A stretch of 64,000 nt of DNA from Hydractinia symbiolongicarpus (GCF_029227915.1 NC_079882.1:13912501-13976500), one strand, 5' to 3'; positions 44,455 through 55,656 are shown, counted from the first letter of the stretch. Program-made: numbers and translations. The notes: a model not told the origin generated them from the sequence alone.

Positions 44455-44735
44455 AAAAAATCGTATTGCAATTCGTATTGCAAAATCTTAATAATTCGTA
44501 TGAAAGTTCGTATGAAAATTCGTATAGTAAGAATAGAATTCGTATCACAATTCGTATGAAAATTTGTGTGAAAATCGTATAAATTTGTATGAAAATCGTA
44601 TAAAATTTGTCTAGGGTTTTTTAAAAATTGTATAACTAATTAACACTATACGAATTGTATACGATTTTTATATGAATTATAAACAATTAAATTCGTATAG
44701 CTATATTCGTATAAAATGTCATACGAAATTTGTAG
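44455..44735. repeat. Repeats of ATTCGTATGAAA in both orientations
   Basis: Many short copies of AATTCGTATGAAA and variants occur, direct on the left and partly inverted on the right (ATACGAATTGTATACGATTT). It looks like the body of a small palindromic repeat element. There is no coding potential. Confidence 0.55.
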
Positions 44736-44739
44736 ATGA

Positions 44740-45905
44740 TCCCTTATTGAGTCATTGGAAAAAATTTAAGAGGCCTGGGACGTGGAATTATTGACTATAG
44801 AAGATACTACAGGACAAGCAAACGAGTGTCATTTTGGTAAAAATAATTAATGTTAATTAATTCACCTTTATGATATCTATGCATTGGTAAAGTTTGAATG
44901 CACATCCCTTATCAGGTCAAAATTACTGATGACAGAATATGTTGAAATTTGCTATTACTTGAATATGACATCAAAATTTATGCAGCATATTTAAACTTGA
45001 AATTCTTTAAATGTGAATATCTGTAATATATATAAGATCAATATATTTTTTTACCTAGGGTTCCCTTAATTATACATCTTTAACCTTTTGCTCAAGACTA
45101 AAAATATAATTGAGCTCATTACCAGGCAGAACATTAATGCTGGGAAACTTACTAGTGTCACTGAGAAGCTATTGATTTTATTAACATAAGCAGATTTTTC
45201 TCTTATAACATCAACAGAATTCCCTTTGTCAGATTTTTGAATGAGAAGATCTAATTTCTTACAAAAGAGAGGAGAGCAGACTTATCCTAAGAGAGATTAG
45301 CTATTATCTGTTAAACATTCTTATATTTGTTTTGTTCAGTCTTATTATCAGCAAATTCATTTAGTCGCTATAAGCTATTAAGAAAACCAAACTTTTCTTC
45401 CCCATCTTTTTCTCCTTATAGCTAAAAAAAATTTCGGCAAACAGTTGCAATTCCAGGGGGTTGTTTGTTATAGGAAATAAAAGAATTTATTGAAAATACA
45501 TCCTACCTAAAATTAAAAAAGCTTATCCTTTCTCATTTTTCTATTAAAAATTGTAAATTCTTTATAGATTGTGATGATTTGATACGAAATAACGTTAAAG
45601 GAATACGTTAAAAGTATGTTAACCCCCTATATAATTTAGAGGACGGTTTAACAAAATGGATATGGAAATATACGTTGGCCGATATGCGCATACAAAGTGC
45701 AGGGCCACGACTTCATTTAGAACCGGGCTAAGTGTGTTGCGTTATTATTTGAAAAGTAAAATTTTGAAGAACTTGTGTTTTTTATGTTTGTTACATATTA
45801 CACCATGTTTGTTCATTGTCCCCTATGTCTTCATTCTCGTTCAATGTCTCACAGGTTCTTTTTGTCTGTTCTCCATCACTGTGTTCATTTGTAATCACTC
45901 TCCCC
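44740..45905. other. Non-coding stretch
   Basis: No supported gene. The 86-codon frame at 45656-45916 shows a hydrophobic run but no family match I recognise, and it ends in the tail of the SINE. Confidence 0.3.
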
Positions 45906-45909
45906 AATG

Positions 45910-46265
45910 TAGATAGATAGATGTGCATACTTTACATGGCTAGCCTCACAAATATCGAGGGATATACCCTGTCTATTATTTCCAGGAGGGGCCATGGCTT
46001 AGATGGAGAGTCCTAGAGTATTTAATGCTCATTTTGAGCTACGCAGACCCAATTAGTAGGGCCGACGCTCTACTAGACAACTCCCGGCAACATCCAACGG
46101 CCCACAAAGTGTGCCATCTCCCCAATTTCCCTTACATGGCTTGGGTTAACCCGGGGCTATGGTAACATTCACTCGCCCATGTTGAATCGCCGTCGTCAAG
46201 AGGAATCGAACCCCGGTCTCCCGCACAGAGTACGAAAGCTATAACCACTAATATACGGCGCCACA
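45910..46265 (-). mobile_element. tRNA-derived SINE, minus strand
   Basis: Read on the minus strand, the head begins near 46265 with TGGCGCCGTATATTAGTGG (A-box region) and has a B box GGTTCGATTCC (46202-46212). The central part contains AAGCCATGTAAGGGAAATTG, matching the other SINE. The 3' tail is (ATCT)3 at 45910-45921. The distal half differs from the 25.4-kb SINE, so they are two families. Confidence 0.75.
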
Positions 46266-46269
46266 TTGT

Positions 46270-46885
46270 ATTGTATTGTTAATTGTTGTATAGTTTATTA
46301 TGTGTCATGTCCCAATGCGATCATTTCTTGTAATAAATATATATTTTTAGTTCAACATGTACAAAGTCTTCCTCTCAAACTCCGAGGTATAGCGAGAGTC
46401 GCATCAACATCAAGCGTTTTTTACTTATATCCAAATTCAAATTTAAATATTTAAAATTCTCATTTCAAATTAGTCTTAGCAAGCAAATTTTATCAGGGCA
46501 TTCAGCACAATATTCTGGCAAGCTGGTGAGTTTTATTCATGTGGCTTTGCTTTCTCTTTTTCAACAGGCTTGCCGTTTTTCCTATCAATTATTTATCAAT
46601 TATTTAAATTTAGTTTCATTGTATTTAGTTTGAACCGTTTCAAAATCATTTTGTTACAAACATACGCCGTATTTTGTGCCCTGATCTGGTTTTGGGTGTT
46701 TGGCCGGAAACCCTAACAAAGTGGTCCCGACACACGACGTACAACATAATTAGCACCCCTTTATCGACATAAAAAGTCCAACATTCAGGGTACTCCAACC
46801 AAATGGACCCGACGGATGAACCCTCATTATCCGACATCCTCTCTACATAACAAATATATATTTTTTCTGTCAATAGCCATAACCA
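46270..46885. other. Non-coding stretch
   Basis: No frame with recognisable motif on either strand. Confidence 0.3.
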
Positions 46886-46891
46886 ACGTAA

Positions 46892-47343
46892 TCTCTATAA
46901 TAATAGCCGTCGTCTGTCTGTCTCTGCGCGGACCCCCCGCTGAGTTAGAAAACGATGTTACGGAAACACGAATATCAAATGCGATATATTTTTATCCGCT
47001 TTGTTGCGACGGGTAAATATAAAGGACGGGCGAACCCGTGGATTTTTCCACGGGCAACGACTATCTTTATAATAATAGCCGTCGTCTGTCTGTCTCTGCG
47101 CGGACCCCCCTCTGAGTTATAAAATGATGTTACGGAAACACGAATATCAAATGCGATGTATTTTTATCCGCTTTGTTGCGTTGGGTAAATATAAAGGACG
47201 GGCGAACCCGTGGATTTTTCCACGGGCAACGACTAGTCTCTATAATAATAACCGTCGTCTGTCTGTTCGTGCGTCAAAAGCGACTTGTGTTAACCACGCA
47301 CGAAATACTAACCCGCTAGCGCGGGGACGGGTTCCCGCTGGTC
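46892..47343 (+). mobile_element. Tandem array of short Helitron-like units (about 172 bp)
   Basis: Units start at 46892, 47064 and 47237 with TCTCTATAATAATAGCC or a close variant. The first two end with the hairpin CCCGTGGATTTTTCCACGGG and then CAACGACTA(G). The third begins the same way but changes after about 40 bp and has no clear 3' end. The first unit is preceded by A. The termini match those of the 22.5-kb family while the bodies are unrelated, as expected for non-autonomous Helitrons mobilised by one enzyme. Confidence 0.72.
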
Positions 47344-47505
47344 CAATTACTAAATTACGTAAATTACGGCCGCAATGTAATTTGGATTTTATGAATAAAA
47401 TCGAAGTACGATATATTGCTGAGTCATCAACCCTATAGCGCTAGAATAAGTAAGAAACCGGACAAAATTATATATTTTTAATGAAAATGAGAAAAATATG
47501 AAACG

Positions 47506-47582
47506 TCATTTTAAACCACGGTATGATCCTCGGTATCCACCGCGATAACCACCGCCATAACCACCACGATTTCCTCTTGGTG
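47506..47582 (-). CDS. Terminal exon of an Arg/Gly/Tyr-rich protein
   Basis: After an acceptor (TTATAG) the frame codes for PRGNRGGYGGGYRGGYRG and, after a few more residues, ends at TGA (47506-47508). RGG/GYR-rich C-termini are typical of RNA-binding proteins such as hnRNPs. Upstream exons were not found between 47583 and the Polinton, so the preceding intron may contain the Polinton, or this exon may be isolated. The protein family cannot be named from this tail. Confidence 0.55.
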
Positions 47583-49325
47583 CTATAACAATGTAAAAAA
47601 ATGGTTTAGATACATCAAATAAACATTTTGTAGGGTACGGGTGCAACACATTCTCTCTGCAAATTGTACATATATGGTAGAAGTGACCATATAGTGAATT
47701 CTACGGAATTGGTATAAATACCAAATCCCGTTTCTACTAGTACAGTAGATGTTGAATTTTACTGTATTTGTACAATTACTGTGTGCGCAACTGGTGTGTG
47801 AGGGGAAAAAAGGTAGCAGTCACAGTGTGGTGAATGTGAATAAATCAGTTGCCAATGGATAAAATCAAAAGCTAGCTAACTTTGTTTTTGATAGTTAATT
47901 TAGCTAAGTATTGGAAAAGAAGTTTAGTTGGATATAATTTGATTGTGGTTTTGTTGTTATTGCTGACGAAAAGACTTAATTAGGCTAGGACTAGGCTACT
48001 AGCTAGCTACCCTCCTAGCTAGCTACGATATAGAGAAGGAACACTTTGTCTATAGTTAGCACGTCATAGATAGCAAGCTTTTCTATGAGATTTATATTTC
48101 ATAGCTAGGTTAAATATCGCTCTAAGAAACCAAACTTAAAACTACTTTCGTCAGTTTACAGCTAGCTAAAAGAGCTGTTTTATGACCAGCACTCTGGCTG
48201 ATTTACACTTGAATGGGGTTTGTCATACCAGGGATTTCATGTCAAATATTTTACATATACCTTGTCTGTTCAAGGGTGGTTTTGCTTAAAGAGCGATTCT
48301 AGCTTCAGCTAGATTAATTATAGCTAGCAAATGTCAAATTAAAGGGGCATGGGTTGGAAGCTATAAAAATATAATCCACTTGACCCACCCGTTAAACGAA
48401 CGTAGCGTTTACTACGATCACCAATGGGATATTATTTTAAGCATTACAATCGTAGCATAACCTTTACGCACTGAAAAGTAAATTCTAATTCTAAAACAAG
48501 CTATCTAGCCAGCTATAGAGCTAGGCAAATTAACCACTTTACTTGTGACGATGCCAGGGACCAGGACAAATAGGGGACCTAACACACGGCAGACACGGAC
48601 ACACCGGATACCCGATTTTTAATAACTGTTAAATTTCAGTTTTAGTAATTAGCTCTTTGTGAAAAAAGCAAAGACATATCTAAGAAGACTGTAACAAAGT
48701 TTTTTTGATTTTTGATTTATGCGGTCGATAGTACCACACCCACGACAACCGTGCAAACTTTCCATATCGGAAATGTCATGCTCATGAGATGGGGAAAAAG
48801 GGCTTGCCCCATTCTTTTATTAGACAGAAGTAAAGATTTTTAGTTTAGTTTGTTTATTTTAACAGGCCACTTCTATCACTTTAATTTGTTGAAAAGAAAT
48901 GTTTAGAGAGCTTTAATATCAAAAATTTTCGTTGCCCAAGTATGGTGGGTAAATTGTTTGGCCCCTTACTTTAAATATTGCGCCGCGACCCTTGTAATAT
49001 ATCAAAAGTATTTTTAGCGATCAAAAAATGTCTCCGGTGTTCTTTTCAGTATTTCCTTAGTTCTTATCTGGTTAATGTGCTAAGGAATATTTACCCACAC
49101 TTTTGTCACCTTGTTTGGCTATCTAGCCAGCTTAAAACAATTTCTGACCAGATAATAATTTTCCGATATGAAAAAAATAATCGTTTTGTTTCTATATAGC
49201 GATCCGGCATAGTCATAGGCTATGGAACCGGTAACAGTTTAAAATGTCCGGTTTAAACGTCAAAAACATAACAATGTAACATAAAAATGTAAATATATTC
49301 TAAGAAAAAATATACAAATTTTAAA
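47583..49325. other. Non-coding stretch up to the Polinton
   Basis: AT-rich, with many AGCTAGCT-type short repeats between about 47870 and 48550. No coding exon was supported. The left border of the Polinton sequence lies near 49330, where capsid similarity fades into AT-rich DNA without a visible terminal repeat. Confidence 0.35.
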
Positions 49326-49329
49326 CGTA

Positions 49330-50038
49330 GTAAATTCAAAGTGTAATTGTTTCACAGTTGTCTCGTTATGGTGTATAATATGATCATAGCCATCGGTGCT
49401 CTCCACGGCTGCCGTCCCTGCATCCCTTATGACGTCACCGTAAGGCGCGAAATTGATGATGAATTGCAACCGGTCGTACAGGCCGCTGGGTACAAGCGTA
49501 AATCTCTCGTCAGCTCAAATATCTTTCCAATGGTTATACAGAAGGTGTTGCCATAGGCTTTAACGATGGCCTTCTCCTCATCTGTTCCCACATGACCAGT
49601 TGCCTTGACCTCTAGGTCCCTGATGATCCCGTCATTAGGATTAATCCCTTCGAGAATAAGATTGTTGTTGCGCTCAAACTTAGATAGCCAGAGGTCCCTA
49701 TACAATGCCAGGATATTGTAATCGGAGATATTTTGAACTTCCTTATTATTTAGAGTAATGTGTAGATTTTTCACCAGACTTTTCCCTATATTCGATACGA
49801 TCGTACGTGTCGTGTTGGTCCCTGTCAGTGTCAGGTCAAATAGGAGCTTGAGACTACCGGGGATAATGACATCATTTTATGGCATATTTGGAATGTCGAC
49901 ATATAGATCTTCTTTCTGGTCAATGGTTAATGGAGTATGGGAAATCTGGACTCTTGCCGGTGTCCCTTCATACCAAGAAGCTGTTTGCTCCCGGCGTAAG
50001 GGTCCATCAGTATACCATATACGTTCATACTTATTTAT
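49330..50038 (-). pseudogene. Copy A of the probable major capsid protein, C-terminally truncated
   Basis: This is the mirror-image partner of the intact-looking copy at 59529-60752. Shared segments include DLYVDIPNM, RDLWLSKFERNNNLILEG, TFCITIGKIFELTRDLRL and, in another frame, FAPYGDVIRDAGTAA. Lesions are an in-frame TAA after the DIPNM segment (near 49880), a frameshift near 49490, and loss of the entire second half beyond about 49330. No good ATG was found in frame. It is divergent with gene B, with only tens of bases between their starts. Capsid identity rests on the better-preserved copy. Confidence 0.6.
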
Positions 50039-50057
50039 TATATGGCTGTAAATAAAG

Positions 50058-51384
50058 ATGGCTGATAACCCAGTATTCACACCTGAGGAGGATATTGGTA
50101 GAGATAATGAGGATGATAAGGAGGATACCCAACAATCAACGCAATTACCTGGAACATCGGGGACTTCAACGCCAGGTCAGCAGCAGGAAGGTGCGCGTAG
50201 GCGATTGGTGTTGGGCACGCTAAAGACGCACGAGTCGCTAAAGACGGCGATATTTCATTCGAAGGTTAATAGCCTGTACACGAATCTTAGGGATGGGTTG
50301 GGTATGACGCCCAATGCAATTCATTACGATAGGTTCCGAATGGGTGAGAGGTGTGAACTTATTATAAAGAAGGTTGTGACGGGGAAGAGATCACTACCGG
50401 AAGTAGTACTGACGTTGCAGGATGGTAATTTTCCAACTATAAAACAGCTCCAGATTAGGCTAGGCAGTAAACGCATGTGGGCGATAGGCTTTGATGACTA
50501 TCGGACACCCAACAAAGGTAGTAAGACAGATGCCCAGAATCTTATCCGTGATGTTAATGTCCTTATGAATAGGAAAGAGGATGATGAGGGGACCCCTTTG
50601 ATAAGGTCCGAGGTGATGGAGATGGAGACGTATGACAGTATTCAAAATTTTGCACAAGTTGTAGATGGTTATACAGATACCTCATTTGCGGTATTGACGA
50701 GGAGGAGGAGGAAATTAACATAACAGCCCTGAAATCGGAGGTTGAAAATCTGCGGGGTAATATAAGGGAGATAAAAGAAAAAATAAACAAATATAATAGT
50801 AAAATAAGTACAGCGGAGGGAAGACTGAAAGAACTTAAGAAGCAGAAGGTCGGTGTGCGAAGGCTTCAGGATATTGCTGAGCTTGAGAAGGACACGCAAA
50901 ATTGAAGGAGGATAGGAAGAATGAACTGGGTAGACATGGTATACTTTCCTCCGATGCCTTTAAGCATCTGAGAAATATTAAGTCTGAGTTGATGAAAATC
51001 GCAGGGGATGACATGCCTTTGCTTGAAAAGCTTAAAACACTCTTCCGTGAACAGGGGATAACCAAAGCCAGCATCGTCTCTGCTGTAGGTCTACTAATTT
51101 CCACCATTGTTCTTGCCGTTACAGGAGGAGAGGGTGCAGCAGCAGGTGCCGCAGTGGGAACCGCAGGGGGTGGTGAAAAAGGGTTTGTGCAAAAGCAACT
51201 TGGGAGGCTTGGGAATTTCCTGAAATACCTAGCAGGTAAAGCAGGTACTGCGTTGCCGGATATTATAGGTACAGTGGTCTCCTTCCTTCTAAGAGTAGCG
51301 TCAACCATCGTTATATATGCAGCTAAACATCTGTATATGGCCATTGCGGTAGCTGACGGGCTTGTCGTGTTATACATAAAATAA
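50058..51384 (+). pseudogene. Copy B: coiled-coil/membrane virion-type protein, frameshifted
   Basis: The first frame (50058-50723) has an acidic, Gln/Ser/Thr-rich start (MADNPVFTPEED) and a folded-looking region (IHYDRFRMGERCELIIKKV). A second frame (about 50700-50905) codes a coiled coil (ENLRGNIREIKEKINKYNSK). A third (50902-51384) contains GRHGILSSDAFKHL, two hydrophobic segments (TKASIVSAVGLLISTIVLAV and ALPDIIGTVVSFLL) and a C-terminal one near 51345. Two frameshifts therefore break it. The order is the same in B'. Proteins of this design recur in cnidarian Polintons; its role is unknown, possibly virion membrane or attachment. Confidence 0.6.
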
Positions 51385-51387
51385 GCC

Positions 51388-52584
51388 TTATTTTTTTATC
51401 AACCATATGTATGCTAAAATGAGACCGACCCCTAATGTGATTAATAAGGCCTTGGTATCCTCGTGTTGATTTTGTGGGGGTTGTTTGGGTATGGGGGACG
51501 ATGTTGTAGGTCCGGGAAGTGGTGTGGCATGTATGGTATAATCGGGAAGTATAGAAGGTATAGGGGGCCCGGCATGCCTTGTGGTATGTATGGTTGTTTT
51601 GATAGTATGCCCGAGGGGTGTGGCAGATGCATCCTGCACAATGAACTTGTTATTCAAGTCAAGCCTAATACCAATAATCGCACTTGCAGGGGCAATCAGA
51701 ATATTGTTGTTATACCCCACAATTTTACCTATACGCAGGTTCATGTTGGATGGTAACATGTACACGTGGTGCATTACAGCAACATTTACGGGCGTTCGGG
51801 CATATTGCAACACCTTTTGGAACTCCGTAATGTCATGTCCTACATTCTCTTGCCTTTGGACCATGGCCTCAAATTTCTGTACTAGAATTTGCCTTGCCAT
51901 GTAGTTATCTGCATTGGAGCCAATCAGGGATGCTTTGGCACCTGCCTGAGACCCCCAGCAAAAGAACTACATAAACCCGGATGCTCTTACTCAGCTTGGT
52001 CAACCCTTCAGATGTTAGACCTTGGCTTGTGAGCATAATAAACTTGGCCCAGTCCCCATCAACTTTAGGCCACCATCTACCATTTGTCAACGATGACATG
52101 ACAGCCTTGAATTTGTACAGACTATCTGGATTCGCACCGTATTCCCTACATACCTGGGCATACCTGGATGTGGAATAGGGGTTTTTGTACTGTGAGAACC
52201 CATCATCAAAGGGGATGGGTACCTTCATCCTTGCCAGGATGCGACGCATATGATAGTACACGTGAAACTCAAAAATACTGTAGATGAGTGGTACGGAACC
52301 TGTCATGTGCTTGGCACATATGCCTAATGCGGTGGTTGCACAGTGTGTGGCAAAGTTCGCCTGGATATTCCAATAGTCCAATGCCTGCCCTTTCCAATTC
52401 ACAGGGTCATTGAGGTAGGTTGTTGGAACCTTGATGGCGTACTTCGTGAACTCCAGAAATACTACAGAGATATGGGAGTCCGTACTCACGTACAGATCCT
52501 AATTCTCCAAATTTGTAACACTAAGTGGCCATTCACCCTGTTACTTTTATACTTTGCAGAGTGGTTGTATTTGTATATGTTCAT
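51388..52584 (-). pseudogene. Copy C/D: structural-type protein with C-terminal membrane anchor, frameshifted
   Basis: One ancestral gene now reads as at least three frames. They are a start at 52584 (MNIYKYNHSAKYKSNR), the main block 52489-51905 (FHVYYHMRRILARM, DGFSQYKNPYSTSRYAQVCR) and the C-terminal block 51900-51388 (ARQILVQKFEAMVQRQENVG). The last ends in a Thr/Pro-rich linker and a membrane helix (LLITLGVGLILAYIWLIKK). Frameshifts lie near 52535 and 51925. D' and C' at 56918-58202 have the same order. The start is 26 bp from the divergent start of E. No known fold was recognised; a minor capsid or virion role is only a guess from its place among the late genes. Confidence 0.6.
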
Positions 52585-52609
52585 TCCTTTTCTTGTTAGA
52601 CGAAAAGAG

Positions 52610-53267
52610 ATGAAACTGTACATCAACGATATTGATAAACCTAATATATTCGAAGACTGCATGGGGCAGGACACACGTATAGCCTTGAAATCGATATCTA
52701 TTAGGCCTGGATGGCTGAACCTATATAGCAACAACGATATCACTATACGTAAAGTTGCACCTGACCAGAGGGTGACTCGAGTTGAAATTATAAATGGCCT
52801 GTATAAAATAGAGGATATCACGGCTATTGTCAACAGCCAGGCAGAGGGAACGATATCACTATTTGTTTTAAAAAATGCATACTGTAGACTCCGTGTCGGT
52901 GACGGGTATACGGTGGTGATCGGTAGACAATTGCAAGAGTTTTTAGGATTAACCTATGACCCCGCAAAAAGATATTATACAAAAGGTGACAACGACACCA
53001 TATATAGAATCGATATATATCAAAAATTAAGACTTATTTGTCCACAATTGGATGAAGACGACTGCCTTTTAAATGGCAAAAAGTCTAAAATTCTGGCCTT
53101 GCTTCCTACCCGGGAGTTAAACGCCTGGGGAGATTTGTTAACCTGGACCTTTGACAGTCCTGTATACCTTCCCTTAAAGGGGTCCACTGTTCATACTGAC
53201 GGACATTTACCATCATAAATAAAACGTCACGTTTTTTGACATCACAATGCATTTGCTGATAGAATAA
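52610..53267 (+). pseudogene. Copy E: probable minor structural protein, 3' frame disturbed
   Basis: The frame from ATG at 52610 reads DIDKPNIFEDCMGQDTRIAL, then DEDDCLLNGKKSKILALLPT, then LTWTFDSPVYLPLKGST, after which it is disturbed and stops at 53218. The family end (TMHLLIE and TAA at 53265-53267) survives in another frame and ends 2 bp before gene F. E' has the same end in frame, so a small indel or deletion near 53190 explains the break. The PLKGST...HLLIE C-terminus recalls minor capsid (penton-like) proteins of Polintons, but I cannot prove this. Confidence 0.55.
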
Positions 53268-53269
53268 AG

Positions 53270-53928
53270 ATGAGTGATATCAGCAAACTTTATTCGAGTT
53301 TGCGGAGTGCACCTGCACAAGGCTCTGATCAGGATGAGGGACAAATTTTCAGATTAAAAAAAATAGAGGAAATAGAACAATATCTCCGGGATGAAATAAA
53401 GGAGCGGAATAGATTGGCGAAAAAATTCAAGATGCACAACACGTTGGTCAGGATGTGCGACCATGGATTGCTTGGCGTGAGTGTTATCACGTCGGGGCTT
53501 GGGATAGGAGCTATGGCCTCGGGTATGGGGTCCCACTGGCTTGTTCCATGGGGGGACTCGCGATTGCCGCTGGCATAGGACAAGCCGGTCTCCGGAACGC
53601 CTCTAAACGGTTGCGTGTTAAGTCCAAAAAACATGAGGGGATAAGACTGCTTGCTCAGGCCAAATTAAACTCCATCGCTGACCTAATAAGCAAGGCAATG
53701 GAAAATGGCGTTATCAGCGACCATGAGTATAGCCTAATTAGCCGTGAAAAGGAGAGGTATATGTTGCTCAAGGAACAAATGCGGCAGAGATTTAATGGGA
53801 TCGTGAATGCTATCAACGAACAGAAGAGAGCCCAACTAGTTGCCAAGGGTAGGGAGGAGGGTAGGATGAGGGACAAATCCTTACATTGCACATTTATTAG
53901 TAGCATTATCTTGCAAAAATTGCTGTAA
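53270..53928 (+). pseudogene. Copy F: two-helix membrane protein with coiled coil, frameshifted
   Basis: The N-terminal frame (53270-53578) has a coiled coil (EEIEQYLRDEIKERNRLAKK) and a glycine-rich hydrophobic segment (GLLGVSVITSGLGIGAMASG). The C-terminal frame (53455-53928) has a second hydrophobic segment (ACSMGGLAIAAGIGQAGL), a helical domain (LNSIADLISKAMENGVISDH) and a basic tail. The change of frame lies near 53525-53560. The mirror copy F' shows the same parts. Similar proteins with paired Gly/Ala-rich helices occur in cnidarian Polintons; the function is unknown. Confidence 0.6.
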
Positions 53929-53937
53929 GCTAACGTA

Positions 53938-54475
53938 TCAGGACAACCCCCACAACTTTTTGAGACCTGCCTTTTTATCCTCCGAAAAGCACCAATCGAT
54001 GATCCTATCAGGATGCCAGGCTAATAGAAGAAGATCCTCCTTAATTCCGGCCTTTCCTATCTTCCTGTAATAGTAGGCCTCGAGTAGTTCGAGCTCCTCC
54101 TCAACAACCATATCCCATATGTCCCGGGTGACAAACCAGTCGGGCACATACCTAAGCATCCAGGGATGATTTTCAACGGCCTTGCTGCACATACCTTGCG
54201 TCTTGAATTGATCCGGTACATATTCGAGCATCGGGGCATATCCTTCAACGGCCTTGCTGCACATACCTTGCGTCTTGAATTGATCCGATACATATTCGAG
54301 CATTGGGGCATATCCTTCAACGGCCTTGCTGCACATACCTTGCGTCTTGAATTGATCCGGCACATACCTGAGCATGTCGGGATACTCCCCAACAGCTTCG
54401 TTGCACATGTCTTGCGTTTTGAATTGATCCGGCATATACCCGAACATCAACGGATTCTTTTCGACTTCCCTGATT
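53938..54475 (-). CDS. 24-residue repeat protein, YVPDQFKTQGMCSKAVE type
   Basis: Five tandem units of 24 residues (72 bp) span about 54470-54110, each close to MLRYVPDQFKTQGMCSKAVE plus four residues; the middle units are nearly identical in DNA. A non-repeat C-terminal part follows (LLLLAWHPDRIIDWCFSEDK, then LKKLWGLS). The frame is open for 170 codons from 54450. Cys/Val-Pro-Asp repeat proteins of this look are known to me from large DNA viruses and Polintons (related to DUF4116-like repeats), with unknown function. It is found only once, in the spacer between the mirror-image blocks, and is one of the few uninterrupted frames. Its true start upstream of 54450 is unclear. Confidence 0.55.
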
Positions 54476-54479
54476 CAAT

Positions 54480-55077
54480 TTATAGTATGTGTCTTCATTC
54501 TCTTTATTATATAGAAGTTTTACATTTTCAGAGGATTTCATTCTGGTCAAAACTAACACTAATTCCCTATCATACAGTAAATGTGTAAGGGGAAATTCCC
54601 TGAGATGTGTGCGTTGATTTTTAGGGAATTGTGCTAGAAAATGTTGGACCTCCTATTCTACCTTGTTGTGACGTCATCAATGGTGAATACTAGGTCTTAT
54701 GTAGATTAATATGGGATGGTATCGGATGGTGCTGCATTAATAGGGACTGTGCCGTGACTTGCGGTGACTATTAGGGATTGTCGTTGACTTGCTGTGACGT
54801 CACTGTTGTACGCGCACGCGATTGTGTCAGAACATACATTTTCTAATCTCTAGGACCTAGAGGATGATTTTTATAACTGTAAATAAATGAAACAATGTAA
54901 GAAATGGGAACGTATGTTGGATGCATATGACAGGTGTACCTGTGGATGAAGGTATGTGGTAAAAGCTAAAATATTGTGCTGGTACTGCTATCAGGAATAC
55001 ATCACCTATAACGGGGGTAGTTGTGTGTGTACAACGGGAAGCAATTCTCTGAAGTAGTTTGAAATTCAATAAAGAAG
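54480..55077. other. Spacer between the repeat gene and gene H
   Basis: No frame is supported. It includes GTGACGTCACTG near 54797 and GTTGTACGCGCACGCGAT near 54807, which might be promoter elements for the flanking divergent genes; this is speculative. Confidence 0.3.
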
Positions 55078-55656
55078 ATGCTGAAATTTGAAGAAGAAAT
55101 TGTCAACCCTAAGATCTTCTATAGTTTTGCTGCTACCTTTACTGACATCAACGATATCAATGTGGACTATCTAACAGTGTTAGATCGCATTCCTGCCAAT
55201 GGAGGTAAGAATAATCGGTACATAGTAGGCTACCATACGCGAGACCTAGTGGTTGCTTTGAGGGTAAAAACACCAAAAATCTGGTCCCCACATCGAGTCA
55301 CCCAGGACAATGCCGGTGCTGTACCGGCGATGAGTCTTGATTTCGAAGAGTACCCTAATTGGGTTGCGAAGTAACGTCAAATCTGGTCCAAGATCGAGGA
55401 GTTGATATCTGAGCATTTGACGACGGAACCTGTGAACAAAGACCGTTACGTGAACGCCAAGCTTAAATACTACAAGGACGCGATTACGACTAAATTCCAC
55501 GGTATGCCAGTACCCTATGATGAGCCATGCCAAGCCAGTGTTATCCTAGCTATTTCATCTATCTATATGCAAGGTAAAAACTACTACCCTTAGGTACATG
55601 TTGTGGAATGTCGATATAAGGACTTCAAAAAAGAATGGCTGCTGAGCGAGGAATAA
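55078..55656 (+). pseudogene. Gene H: conserved Polinton-type protein of unknown function, interrupted
   Basis: From ATG at 55078 the frame reads MLKFEEEIVNPKIFYSFAAT and continues to a TAA at 55372, then stays open in the same frame through EELISEHLTTEPVNKDRYVN, FHGMPVPYDEPCQA and YMQGKNYYP to another stop at 55591. It carries on through VHVVECRYKDFKKEW to 55656. Two in-frame stops thus split one coding region. I recall similar proteins with FHG..VPYD..C and QGKNY.P motifs from cnidarian Polintons, without a known role. It occurs once, in the spacer next to F'. Confidence 0.55.

Noticed and set aside
50835-51377. Pro/Ala/Ser-rich minus-strand frame of 180 codons
   Set aside because: Antisense of gene B; the plus-strand reading matches the mirror copy B' and has membrane helices.
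52343-53218. Extended start of gene E at 52343
   Set aside because: The extra N-terminal part is antisense to gene C/D. The mirror copy starts at the position equivalent to 52610.
54166-54588. 140-codon plus-strand frame with repeats (FNGLAAHTLRLELIRYIFEH)
   Set aside because: It is the opposite-strand shadow of the 24-residue-repeat gene; the 72-bp period keeps both strands open. The minus frame has the recognisable repeat and a non-repeat C-terminus.
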